DNA of 64,000 nucleotides from Petrosia ficiformis (taxonomy: Eukaryota > Porifera > Demospongiae > Haplosclerida > Petrosiidae). A program made the position numbers and the translations under genes. The notes below the pieces were generated by a model. That model searched no databases. It was not told where the DNA came from and saw only the letters and a list, made by a program, of their open reading frames with translations. This document shows positions 23,118 to 33,853 of the stretch, in pieces (the stretch's first letter is position 1; every line of letters starts with the position of its first letter). The stretch spans positions 54,229,746-54,293,745 of the forward strand of contig OX345636.1 of the NCBI GenBank assembly GCA_947044365.1, written 5' to 3'.

Positions 23118-23365
23118 TGTCTTATTAAGGTGGTATAACTATTATATATATTACATAATAAATTAAGACAGGTACATAGACTTATATTTTCCTCCACATC
23201 ATGAAAACTCTGTTTCTCCATTTGTAAAAGCTTGCTTGCTTGTATCATGGGATGAAGCATAGAGATCACACTACCATCCATTAACTCATTCTCCATTAAT
23301 CCATTCTCTCTTACCCATTCCTCTAATATATTCAGATTATACATGTATAATATAATATGTACACA
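23118..23365 (-). pseudogene. Myosin V DIL (cargo-binding) domain exon
   Basis: The minus-strand frame reads LNILEEWVRENGLMENEL, then MLHPMIQASKLLQMEK and DVEENISLC, ending at a GTGAGT donor after IRQ. LxxLEEWLR, PLIQAAQLLQ and the following acidic D-E stretch are the core of the DIL domain that forms the globular tail of myosin V and fungal Myo2. The exact acceptor at the upper end is unclear. The remaining DIL exons expected below 23,118 were not recognised. The short distance from the IQ exons means the coiled-coil exons are missing. Confidence 0.7.
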
Positions 23366-23382
23366 CATAATTAAACACTCCA

Positions 23383-23698
23383 TATAACAACCCTACATAA
23401 GTATAGCTAGAGTATAACAAAGAAGGTATACTTATGTAAGGAAGTGGTTTGTATAATTTTATTGACTACTTAAAATAGGAAGTACAAATGAGTATCCAGG
23501 AAGAGATACTACTTATAATAACAAGGATAATAAAAAACATTTCGAAAGAATATGTAGGGATGTCAAAACCTAAAAAGCATGCGAGAAAGGTTAGGTGGAA
23601 CCCAAAATCAAACAAACCACTTCCATATAACCCTACATAAGTACTTATAAAGCAAAATACAAAGAGCTGTACTTATGTAGGGTTATGTGGAAGTGGTT
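23383..23698. repeat. Two related hairpins bracketing 160 bp
   Basis: At 23,383-23,455 and 23,624-23,698 are two foldbacks with similar arms ('aaccctacataagta' and its complement 'tacttatgtagggtt') next to 'ggaagtggtt'. The pair forms a larger inverted structure, probably a MITE with palindromic ends. It directly precedes the hAT relic. Confidence 0.55.
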
Positions 23699-23713
23699 CT
23701 TTTAGTTAATAAA

Positions 23714-23857
23714 ATATACCATTCCAGAATCATCACCAGCAGTCGAAAGATTGTTCAGCATAGTGGGTAAACTTATCGACCTGACACATGTCTCCTATTA
23801 AGTGACTCAAGATTTGAACAATTGATGTTTAATTGTGATGTTGTTTCTTGTAAATAA
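23714..23857 (+). pseudogene. hAT transposase C-terminal dimerisation domain relic
   Basis: The plus strand reads SSPAVERLFSIVGKLI in one frame and then RPDTCLLLSDSRFEQLMF in the next, ending at TAA 23,855-23,857. SS-.-VERLFS-.GK followed by RP-R..LS...FEQL is the hAT C-terminal (hATC) dimerisation signature. A one-base frameshift lies between the halves at about 23,780, so the copy is dead. A hAT-type terminus (GGCTTGACCCAACCCTG) follows at 23,982-23,998; no matching 5' terminus was found in the window. Confidence 0.72.
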
Positions 23858-23998
23858 ATGTTTATTACCAATTGTCCAAAGAAAAGAAAAGGCTTGAGCT
23901 TGGACTTAAGCCTTTTAACCAAGGGCTTGAGCTGGACAAAATTTGAGGGGCTTGAGCTTGTGCTTAAGCTCTTTTTTTACAAGGCTTGACCCAACCCT
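23858..23998. mobile_element. hAT element 3' end
   Basis: The stretch after the relic repeats 'ggcttgagctt' motifs and ends GGCTTGACCCAACCCTG, the inverse of a CAGGGTTGGGTCAAGCC hAT terminus. Subterminal repeats near hAT ends are common. Confidence 0.55.
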
Positions 23999-24049
23999 GG
24001 TATTTACATGATGTTACAGGAGATGTATATGTACATGTTGAGATTGTTG

Positions 24050-24175
24050 GTATATGTACATGTACACTCATGTACATGTGTAGATTGATACATGTACATG
24101 TAGATACATTCATGTAGATACATGTAGATACTGTACATGTAGATAAATGTAGATAAATGTAGATACATGTTGATA
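24050..24175. repeat. Degenerate minisatellite of tgtacatgtagata units
   Basis: Repeated 'acatgtagata', 'catgtacatgt' and 'aatgtagata' units of about 11-16 bp in loose tandem order. No coding content. Confidence 0.6.
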
Positions 24176-24178
24176 ATT

Positions 24179-24412
24179 TAGTGTTGTTTTAGTTTGACAA
24201 AAATGATTACTTTTGGTTATAGTTATAGTATGTCTTATTTCTAAAACCTTTAGTTTAGTTATATGTAGTTTAATTAACTAAAATAATTTTAAGCTTGGAT
24301 TTTAGTTATAGTTATTGCAGTAAACTTGTAATTTTGTCACAGTTTAGTTAATTAAAAGTTGAAATTTCTTACTAAAATGGATTTTAGTTTTAGTTATAGT
24401 TAACTAAAAACA
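24179..24412. mobile_element. MITE, TAGTGTTGTTTTAGTT family, copy 1
   Basis: The left end is TAGTGTTGTTTTAGTT and the right end is AACTAAAAACAACAC. The interior is rich in 'tagttatagtt' and 'aactaaaa' repeats. A second copy occupies about 29,604-29,832. A hAT origin is plausible but unproven. Confidence 0.5.
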
Positions 24413-24452
24413 ACACACACATGTACATGTAGGTTTCTTCAATACATTATTT

Positions 24453-25022
24453 CAATAGTCTGGCAAGCCCAGCCCCTTCTATACTTCGAAATAGAGGGTC
24501 TGGGGAACTGTAATACAACATGTATTTCCGGGCATAAATATATGATGCGTCGATCAAATCACGATATACTGTACCACATTAAATGTAAAATTACGTCTTA
24601 GAACAAAATGGATGTCATCAAGTTATTGGCAAAAGCCTATGGGTATTTCCCTCCCAAACAAAAAAAGCAGAGAGAGGATGTGGATATTTTTTAAAGGGGA
24701 AAAATATGTTTGTGTGTCTTCCAACAGGGTTTAATTAATGATACTGCTTCCAGGTCAATAGTTTGTTTGTCTGATAAAGCCTGCAGTGTTGGTGTTTTTG
24801 TGCACTTTGGATACAGAAGTCCTTTTCAAAAACATCACAATTTATCCATCTCACAAAACCTTCCTGTATTTCGGTACAGTCTCTATGCCACATGCCAGGC
24901 AACATGATTATGGTTAAATTTGTATGGTTACCCCACATTCCAACGAAACTACTTGTTGTATTACAGTTCCCCAGACACTCCTTTTCAAAGTATAGGAGGG
25001 GCTGGGCTTGCCAGACTATTGG
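24453..25022. mobile_element. MITE with roughly 65-bp terminal inverted repeats
   Basis: The left end CAATAGTCTGGCAAGCCCAG is matched at the right by CTGGGCTTGCCAGACTATTG, and the match continues through 'ctatactt', 'gtctggggaactgtaata'. No clear target duplication and no transposase motif; family unknown. Confidence 0.7.
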
Positions 25023-25292
25023 AATATATTGTCACTGTAATGATGTCTGGTCTGAATGTGTGGCATCATCCTAGTGACAATATATTCCATGTACTGCAGG
25101 AGAAGGTATGTTATATGCTGTTTTGTAGAATGAAATGGACCATAAAGGTCTTGGAAAGAAAATGGGAAGTGTTAAACTGTTAATTGTAAAATACCAACTT
25201 GATGTTAACATTCTGCCATGTGACACTGTGGTTGCTGTGGTTATGGCACATGCTATATGTTGGTATTTGATATTTAGCACTATCATTATATA

Positions 25293-25705
25293 CCGTAAAT
25301 CGGGTATATTTCACCTGATTATAATTTTCGGATAGCTGTGTAGATTCCGAATTTAAGAATTATGAACATTAATCGATTGCGTAATTTTCTTTATGTGGAA
25401 ATTTGTGAATTGCGTAATAATCATAACAAAGCCACGTGTCACTGCACGTGTGACATTCTAACAGCTGCTTCTTCGTGATCGTCAGTACACTGAGTACAGT
25501 GATGTCTATTTTACAGTACTTCCAAGAAAAGGATGGGCTGCCTGACCCAAGAGGGGACCTTTCTGCCAACCTACCACCAAGAGCTATAGCTCTTGCCAAC
25601 TCTGAAATACAAAAGTCGATTCATGCCAAAAGTATATGAATATTTCCAATAGTGAACTTTTCCTTTATCTATTTTGAAAACAGATGAAAAATACCCGATT
25701 TACGG
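25293..25705. mobile_element. Mariner-like MITE in a myosin V intron
   Basis: The ends CCGTAAATCGGGTATATTTC and 'aatacccgatttacgg' are inverted and flanked by TA on both sides. The element starts 18 bp after the donor of the last IQ exon (transcript direction). No coding capacity. Confidence 0.65.
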
Positions 25706-26350
25706 TATATTGAGTATAATACCTTTAATATTTTAAGTTGTCTCTTAGCTCTCCATACACGTACACAACATTGTACTCTAACAATACTCCTCTTCCTCCA
25801 TTTAACTCGTTCTTTTCCTTTCCTTCCTCTCCAAGTCTTCTGAATGACAATACATGATCTCACAAGACATACAATATGTGGACTGTATCTTAATAGCAGC
25901 TCTAGTCTGACGAATATAATGAGCATGTCTAGTGAAATAGAAACATAAGTGATTATAATTATTAGTACTTTACGAATTACATTCACTTTTTGTTGGGAAG
26001 CTTTGAAGGCAATTTCTAACATTCACCATACCACTATTAAGCTAAGTTATCAACACAGTGAACACACACTATAAATTATTATATATACCTCATTAAATTT
26101 TGATTGCTAATTATATAAACTATATTTCTTAATACTATTGTATCCTATCCCAGCCATTGTGTAAAGGAACCTCTAAATACTGTATGTGGTTGGTATTATG
26201 TAGAATACCGAGTGTTTGATGAGTCATTTTATTCTGTGAAGCTTTTGGACAACATCCGTCCTTCACTAAATCCTGGTTGTTGGTTTAGTCAATACTTATA
26301 TTATCTGGTTGACTGGATTAGTGTTTCACCAAAATTTAATAAAGATTTTA

Positions 26351-26455
26351 TTATAAGAATGAAATGAAACTGCACATGATGGTTCAGCCTTGAGGCCTTC
26401 TTCGGATGAGAAGAAGACCTCAAGGCAGAAAAGTCAGGTGCAGTTTCATTTTTTA
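26351..26455. repeat. Imperfect hairpin repeat
   Basis: 'atgaaactgcac' and 'gtgcagtttcat' flank an inner stem 'ccttgaggccttcttc' / 'gaagaagacctcaagg'. A small foldback; function unknown. Confidence 0.6.
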
Positions 26456-26760
26456 TTGACACACATGCAATACGTTCTTAAAGGAATCAGAAGGTAGGTG
26501 CAATATTGGATTTGTATCAGTTATCCACATAATTATATCTAAGTCATGATATCAGTTTATTGGAATATAGCATCACTACTCAAAATAGAACACTAACATG
26601 TTCTCTCCTATTCAGTTATATGGAGAGACCCTGAGCAAGACTATGATCTTCCTTGCATGCTTAAATGTCACTTTGATGGACGGTTACTGTATTCTCCTAA
26701 TCATATGATGCAATTCTTGCTTGCTCATACTCACTCCTATGATGTTCATCATCTACCTGG

Positions 26761-27122
26761 TAGAGCTGGGCAATAGTGACATTTTTAACTATCGCGATAT
26801 TTAATAGATAATTCAATGGACAGTGAATACTATCACGATAGTGAATCTAAAATTTGGATACAGTTTCTGAGTACTTTCTACTTGTGACAGAGTCCGTACA
26901 CCACTCTTACAGCCCTCCGATAGCCAGCTCTTTCTCAAGACAGAAATATTCCTTGCCATCTTCACATTTTGTTCATGTGGTTGTGGGTTTGTTGAGGCGA
27001 GATGATGTCAAATGCACATGCCTGTAACCACATGTCCACTATCACGATAGTAGGTATCACTCTCATGATAGTAACACTGGTGATAATGATAGTCACACTA
27101 TCTCCACTATCGCCCAGTGCTA
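26761..27122. mobile_element. hAT-like MITE (TAG.GCTGGGCAATAGT ends)
   Basis: The left end TAGAGCTGGGCAATAGTGAC and right end 'gtcacactatctccactatcg' + CCCAGTGCTA are inverted with mismatches. The interior is rich in 'ctatcgcgata' motifs. It belongs with the element at 43,646 by its termini. No 8-bp duplication could be read. Confidence 0.55.
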
Positions 27123-28649
27123 TTATCTAGTACATTGATATTAACCTTCTTGCTAATAGTCCTCTAGTGTATCGCTGAATTCCTTTCACAGCTATACACA
27201 CTCTCTTATATTGTCTTTGCTGACCCCATCCTCTAATATGAGCTTGTAGTATAACACAACTTTTATGAATCTTGTATGCTCTTAGTTTCTCAAGATAAGC
27301 CACCTATTATTAAATACAAGTAATACAACAATGCATGATTCATAATCAACATCACACATGATCACAGTACATCATATCAAGTTAGTAAATAATATTGTTT
27401 TGTAAATAAACTATTGATATTTGTGTAGGTGGATAGTAACAGTGTGTAAGCATGTTATCAAGATGTCATTCCAAATACAGTACATCCTCAGTTATCTAAA
27501 CATATTCGTTGATGGTACACTTAAGAAGTCTTTGGATAATTGAATTTGTTCAGATAAGTCAAATCAATTAATATTAATTAAATTCAATGCCAATTATACA
27601 ATAATCATCACAGTTATTATGAATTTATGATCATGGAAAAAATTCCTGTACTTGTCTATTTATTATAAATACCTGTTTATGTACATGTAACTATAAGCCT
27701 ACAAATATCCAGCTTCCACTAAAACTATTCTCTTCCATTTCTGGACTCTACAAGGTTCTGATGCTACATTTATTTTGTAGTTTCACAATTGCCACATGGC
27801 TTTCGTAATTATGAGTAGCCTTTGAAATTTATGTTCCAATAATCTACTAGGTGGCGGGTAATCGAGAATCGGATAACCGAGAATGCACTGTACTACTATC
27901 ACTAGCCAATAGAATAAATTAATAACCGCGAGGAATTTTCAAAAGACTTTTGGTATTAACTTTTCGTTCATGTTTGTTCAATGCTGACAAGACTTCAGTG
28001 TAATAGTCTACAGGTACATGTAGCTTGTACTACTCAACACTAAAGAAGCCAAACAACATTCCAGTAGCACATACAAAAGACCATCTTGTGCAATATAATT
28101 AATAGATATACCATTATACACTCACTTGTCCAGCTTGAAAAAATATCTTTCTTTTTCTCAACTGGTATTATCTGTGTCCTGTAGAAGTGTAAATATATTG
28201 TACACATATCACATTATCATTACATGACATATAAACACATAAATACTCATATAAATGTATTAATATTATAATATAAATATCAAATGAAAATGAAGATGCT
28301 AATAACATGACTACACCACAAGTAATGTTTGAGAAAAAGAAACAATCACATGATATACATGCTGAAGTCACATGAAATGAAGATCACGATATAAACATAC
28401 TTTGATAAATAATGTACTGACACATGAATTTTACATAATTCTTCCGTCTCTCATCCCAAGAGAGAAGGATTACACATGTATATCTCTCACAAAACTCACT
28501 ATACACACAACGAGATGGAAATCCAGCAGAACTTATACGAATAGTCTCAAGAGCACCACACGCTCTTAACTGTTCAACTACTGTTTGAGGATTGAATCTA
28601 CATAAATAGACAACATGTATATACATGTATATATATATTCAATATATTT

Positions 28650-28815
28650 TGAAGCACGGGCCAAATTGTGTCAACAATTTGCAATGCATCTTGAGCCTAT
28701 TAACAAACAGTTAATGCTGTTAGTGACAATATAATCACAAACAACTGCACCATTTGGCCCAAATAGAGAACTGTGCAGTGATGAATAAGAAGGTCTTTGA
28801 GCCAGTGGCATGCCG
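28650..28815 (-). mobile_element. Degenerate copy of the CAGTGTTTTTGATAAG hAT MITE
   Basis: In reverse it shares 'ctgcacagttctct.tttggg', 'cactaacagcattaact' and 'ggctcaagatgcatt' with the MITEs at 42,323 and 53,464. Both termini are lost. Confidence 0.5.
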
Positions 28816-29603
28816 CCATATAAGTTTATCAATCAAATGAACATGTTTACATGTTAATCAAATGTATACAACCATTTTTACAGACAAACCAATGAATTTT
28901 AGTTTATAGGAATACTACTAGCTACCCATATAAAATCCCCAAACAGCAAGTGTTTATAATCAAGTTCTTTCATTCCATGTCTCATTACATTCCCATGTGA
29001 AAGTCATGTGACATATATAAATGTTGGAGTCATTACTCACTCAAATGGAAGTTTCATGTCATTTGGTTTGATACATCGTATATAATGAAGAGTGGTTGAG
29101 TTTAGAATATTCATTAGTTCAGATAGGCTCTCTCAAAACTACAGATACAAAAAAATACATTAAAAAATAAATGAATTTACTCCTGAATGATTAACTATTT
29201 GTAATAGAAATCAATTTTGATCAATTCAAATCACTCAATCATTAGTGGATAATGCTGTGTTGACTCAAATATTATACATACCTGTGATCCTACACTGACT
29301 TTCCCAATACCAGATTTTGAATTGGATCTCTTAATAATTTTGATATCAGCTTGCTTGAATAACTCCACAATAAAAGAATACTGCAATATTAAAATTATAA
29401 TTAACATTAATTGATTTAATACACACACAGTTGTCATATAAAGTACAGACATGAATACTCAATACTATGCCATACTCAAAATTTGGATGGACATTAGTTG
29501 TATATATATATAATATTATAGTTAATTGAACTCAATTGATTCAATACACATGTACATGCATATATAATAAAGTAATCCAGTACACACGTGAACAGCAGAC
29601 AAT

Positions 29604-29832
29604 TGGACCATTACTTTAGTTATAGTTTAATTAACTAAAATAATATTGGGCTTACGGTTTTAGTTTTAGTTAAGTAACTGCACATATAAAAGCCCATTAT
29701 TGGCCAATTTTCATTTTACATAGTTATATTACACATAATTACAGTAGACTAGTACTTTAGTAATAGTTTAGTTAACTAAAAGTCACAATGCCTTACTAAA
29801 GGGGTTTTCGTTATAGTTCACTAAAACAACAC
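29604..29832. mobile_element. MITE, TAGTGTTGTTTTAGTT family, copy 2
   Basis: The right end 'gttcactaaaacaacacta' is the inverse of the family terminus, and the interior shares 'gtttaattaactaaaataat' with copy 1 at 24,179. The left end is less clear. Confidence 0.45.
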
Positions 29833-30225
29833 TAAATTCGTACTCTGTTAAGGATCTCTTAAGAGGTTCCTCTGTATAATTCATGGCCATAGTAAGAGGG
29901 TAGGGTGGATAGGTTTGTGCCTACCCATACATTAGTGCTTCTATTCAGGAGGGGACATATCCCACTCCTGCACCTTCCTCTTGCCATAGGCCTACAGTGC
30001 CTTCCAACTTGAAAAATTGCTTTCCAAGGCCATGTACTTATAATATTACAGTGTATGATGTGTTATACAGTTAGAATATCTTACTTGTGACTTTTGTAAT
30101 ATTTCTAAGTGTTCAGGTATTATAGCATCCATGTTCTTATGTACAAAATCTTGAGTCTCATAAGTCACAGTATTGAATATTAAATGGAAGTCCTTGATTT
30201 ATTATCAAGTATCTTTTTTTTGGTG

Positions 30226-30643
30226 TAGCAATTGCTGGTAGATATTATTCACAGAAAGAAGTCCACTACCTACTCTGTGAAGTATTTGAAATCTTCAAAG
30301 AATAGACAGTGTTTGAAGAGCAATTCATTTGGAATTACAGCTTCATATTTATCAGAGGAAGATGTAAGTTATTACTGGTATAATATTTTGACATGGCTGT
30401 ATTTCGAATTGGTAATCTTTGTAGATGGACTTTCTATTCCAAAAGTTGCTAGCCATCTGTGAAAAGGAAAATCATTTTGTGTATTGTTATCTTTTTTCTT
30501 CAACAGGTTTATGTACAAGGATTATTGAAAAAAGATTACTTATGAAGAGGCATACAAATTATATTGATTTATTATCAACCTCATTACTATTTGTAAAACA
30601 TTGGTATAAACTGCTATGCACATCACCATTCAGCAGTGTTTAG
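30226..30643 (+). other. Candidate plus-strand exon pair of unknown function
   Basis: A pyrimidine tract and TAG precede CAATTGCTGGTAGAT at 30,226. The frame QLLVDIIHRKKSTTYSVKYL continues to SYLSEED and a GTAAGT donor at 30,366. A second acceptor (CTTTGTAG) at about 30,424 is followed by MDFLFQKLLAICEKENHF, which stays open to 30,643. The splice signals are good but no domain is recognised, and no further exons were found. It could be a small gene, a transposon fragment or chance. Confidence 0.25.
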
Positions 30644-30689
30644 TACTATTTCAAAATTGAATTGAATTGACCAGTTTCAAATTGGGTCA

Positions 30690-30800
30690 AGTTTGCTTGA
30701 CCCGTTCTAAAACGGTTCACTGTGGTTGCAATTGTAGCAAACCAGGTCGGCCTGTTTCATAACAGGTTAACCCGTTTTAAAACGGGCAACCTGTTTTAAA
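30690..30800. repeat. Repeated CCCGTTTTAAAACGG palindromic units
   Basis: Variants of 'aacccgttttaaaacgggc', 'cctgttttaaaatgggc' and 'cccgttctaaaacggttc' occur next to each other, each nearly palindromic. Probably part of a foldback repeat. Confidence 0.5.
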
Positions 30801-30879
30801 ATGGGCTGAGTCACAAAGTGGTTTCTAACATAAATATTAAATCTTGCGATAAGCTGGCGCCGACTGGCCGATGAGACTA

Positions 30880-31935
30880 CTACTAATCAGGGCATTACTG
30901 GCTTTTCCTCGCTGTTGATCACTTAGGAAGCACATATCAAGTGAGTTTTTAAATAATAATAACGTATGAGTGTATTCAGTGAAACAAGCAAGTGATGAGA
31001 ATATTCTGCTCAATATAAGTTATATAGTCACTCATTTAATAATTAATTTTCAATAATACAGTTGGGAATTTTATAATCTATTTTTATTTTAATGACAACA
31101 AGGTATTGGTATTAAATGATTCTAGATTTGATTTGAAAGCCATCAGGGACAGGTCTTTTATTTTCCAACTCTCAGTCCTGTGTTATTGTGGGTTCACTTC
31201 CTAAATTGATTTGACCACACTGATGATATTCACCACAGTTCAATATTTCTTTCTATTTGACAACATCCTGTTGGGAACAGCTTGTTTATGGTTCATCTAT
31301 TCTGAAAGCTCCACTACCATTTGCATAATATTTAATATTCATTAGCTACATTATTTGTTTTCTATTTACAATACTGATAACTCTATTGAAAAAAACACTC
31401 TGCCTCTGCTCCCAGACTGTGAACCTGGCTCTATTTTTGAGATAAAGTACCTTGAGGCTAAATCAAATGCAAAGTTGCTCCCCTTTTTACAGCAGCTATA
31501 CCATAAAAAATGACCTATTTAATGTGGATGCTTTTAGGGTCATCACTTCATATAAGGATAGTATAGAGCTATATTACACATTAAAAATAGTATAATACTT
31601 ATACAAACCACAGAATACAATAATTTCATGCTTGAGTAAGAACAAAAACATCCTGATATAACCCTAACAATGTCAGTACACCTAACATAATTCTTATACC
31701 ATATGAGACTATATAAATGTAACAATATAATTTCGTGACTTCTTATATGAAGAAACAACTGCTTTTAGGGAGAGAAATGATCCAACTACCCTCTCAAATA
31801 TGTGGGCAGCATCATTTAAGTAGTATACTATCAGGGAAATATCCTATACACGTAGTAGTAAACAAAACCATTAAAGGAAAGGATATATTCATACAAGACA
31901 AAAATATTGAATGGCTTTACAAATGTAAGCACTAG
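30880..31935 (+). repeat. Segmental duplication without an NLR gene
   Basis: Colinear with 12,420-13,200 upstream of gene A, including the 26-nt core at 30,923-30,948 with a GTGAGT donor and the 'tagtagtaaacaaaacc' landmark near 31,852. No death-fold exon follows before the foldback at 32.7 kb, so this looks like the upstream part of a lost or never completed NLR copy. Confidence 0.55.
30923..30948 (+). promoter_or_regulatory. 26-nt conserved upstream core, copy 2
   Basis: TTAGGAAGCACATATCAAGT + GAGTTT, as in copies at 12,466 and 42,081; here no NLR exon lies downstream. Confidence 0.3.
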
Positions 31936-33853
31936 AGTGCTTATTTTGGTAGGAAATCAACCCAAAGTGCATCGGAGTCCAAAAAATGTCTTGTATGATT
32001 ATGTGAAATCAATCTTCTTATTAAGGGACTTAATAACAATGAATTTGTAGTATCATCACTAGACATGCACATTCTCAAAGGGCATCTAGCAAATTTAATA
32101 GTCAATTTTCTTGATATAAAATTTTCAACTAGAAGAATTTGTTTTGCCCTGTTAGATTTGCTATTTTCTTGACATCACTTGAGTAACACTTCCATTGAAC
32201 AATAATTAATAGTGTCTAATAAGCTATTACAAATAGTGACACTGGCAAACCTAAGGGGACATAATATAAACTACCATTTTGGAACACACAGCACATTTCA
32301 CTGCCATTACTACTATCACTTTAAAAATTAAGTGGTTAGTTTAACCCATGTTTAATTGCGCAAGTTTCAATGAAATATTAATAATATCCTCCCAAGACTA
32401 TAATTATAAATCAATTACCGATTTATTTTCTTGCTAGGTAAGGTTTACAAGTAGCAATCATTTGATATTGATCTATCGTACAGTCCGGTTTTTTAGGCAC
32501 ACCCAGTGAAGAACCGCATCACTATTAGGTATACATTTTACTGCTGCAAAGGTATGTGGGTGTGTCTTGAAAATGAATTATTAACGTTATAACTCGTAAT
32601 AATAATGAAAATTATTATCAATTATTTATCAATTAATGGACTACATTACATATCATCACATCATTATTTTGAAGACATCATGAATGCGAATAGACTTTAG
32701 TTTGGCAGGTTTCTGTAGCATTTTTTGAACAGAAACAGCAAAAATTTGCTTTTATAATGTCCTGTTCTGAATTAAATGTAGACTGAAATCGTTAAAATGA
32801 TTTGCTATTTTTCAGTTAGATTTTCAGAACTACATGTAGAAGTATACTTCTGTTAATTAAAGAACTATTTTCTAAGGTTAGCTTTATACATGTAAGACTT
32901 GAAGACAGAGTGGGTGGTATGACAGGAAAAAATGTTTGTCGAACATACACACCAACAGTCCTTTTGGATATATGAATTGCATTACTACTGTGTGAAATCT
33001 CTTCTTGCTCTCTTCAGGACGGACGAAACTAGCTCTGCAGTATTATTATATTTATCAGAATGTAGGGAAAAACTAGAACCCAATTAAGTAGTTTATTCCT
33101 TTGTGATGAGTGTTTATATGATGTGATGAGGATAAACAAAGACTCAATAGAGTCCATCCTTGACATGTTGTATATACTTACTCAACACCTCATAAAACTA
33201 TATATAAATGGGATGAAAATGCCATGTGTATTCAACAGCTACAATGACCTTCAAAGTAGTACAAAGCATATTTGAAATTGCTTAAATAAAATACTGAAAT
33301 AGTGTTGTTCTGAGTTCAAACCTTTCAGCCATTTTCTAGTTACAGTCATTTGTCTTTGTTTTTGTCCTATTGACCTTTAGGGGCCTAATGGTTATTTGGT
33401 AGATATGATAACTTAAAAATGGTCAGAATATATACACATACACTCAATAAACATGTCTACATAGAATATTTAGTGTATCGCTATTGTCAGATTTTCCAAT
33501 TGTCATTTAATCATTTTAGTGTGTGTAATGGAGTTTGTATGAGTTTAACATGAATAAATTAAAAACCACAAATCACATGAATGTGTTATATGGTGCATTT
33601 GTGTACTTTTAGGTGCTGAGTTCATATTTTTTGGAATTTTTCGATTACGAGTAGCCATTTTGTTGTTATACTCAATTTGCTTTGTTTTGGCCCAATTGAC
33701 CTTTAGGCCTAGGGGCCTAATGGTTATTTGATAGATATGATAACTTAAAAATGGTCAGAATATGTACATATACACTCAATAAACATGTCTACATAGGTCA
33801 GTATTTAGTGTATTGCGACATTTTCATTTGACAATGGTGAATTAACTATGAGA

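Larger units (their letters stand above)
25723..27303 (-). pseudogene. Myosin V IQ-neck exons
   Basis: The exon at 27,303-27,146 starts in phase 0 directly after GQ and reads VAYLEKLRAYKIHKSC, VILQAHIRGWGQQ, then VKGIQRYTRGLLAR; VAYLEKLRA is the class V lever-arm signature. The next exon, ending 25,723, reads SCIVIQKTWRGRKGK and SIVRVQCCVRVWRAKRQL. IQ motifs bind calmodulin-type light chains. About six IQ motifs are expected and four are clear. An acceptor at 25,902-25,903 would add AAIKIQ but then needs a frameshift; the alternative start at 25,858 keeps frame but leaves the IQ spacing about ten residues short. A hAT-like MITE and a mariner-like MITE sit in the surrounding introns. Confidence 0.75.
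23118..30192 (-). pseudogene. Myosin V-like gene, fragmentary and probably dead
   Basis: Minus-strand exons in the right order encode the end of a class V myosin motor, an IQ-motif neck and a piece of the DIL cargo domain. Myosin V is a processive actin motor that carries cargo. Exons seen: 30,192-30,085; 29,380-29,282; 29,138-29,041; 28,597-28,401; 28,178-28,126; 27,303-27,146; 25,858 (or 25,901)-25,723; about 23,365-23,118. The first six join with consistent phases and good GT/AG sites. Against function: an in-frame TGA at 29,135-29,133, an in-frame TAA at 28,170-28,168, IQ spacing that is too short, and no coiled coil or N-terminal globular tail in the 2.4 kb before the DIL exon. No motor exons were recognised above 30.2 kb. 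The stops could be assembly errors, but three kinds of defect together suggest a pseudogene. Confidence 0.72.
28126..30192 (-). pseudogene. Myosin V motor-domain exons (C-terminal part)
   Basis: Five exons read, in order: DFHLIFNTVTYETQDFVHKN and EHLEILQKSQ; then FIVELFKQADIKIIKRSNS and KVSVGSQ; then [23 protein letters not shown] with [13 protein letters not shown]; then [20 protein letters not shown] with ISSAGFPSR; then YQLRKRKIFFQAGQ. These match the myosin elements HF-K-VEY, loop 2, the RCIKPN helix, QLRACG-LETIRIS-AGFPSR and GKTKIFFRAGQ. The usual GKTK is LRKRK here. TGA falls where other myosins have arginine (QFR-SL), and TAA falls just before YQ in the last exon. An acceptor 9 nt further on (exon from 29,129) would skip the TGA while keeping frame. 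Confidence 0.75.
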
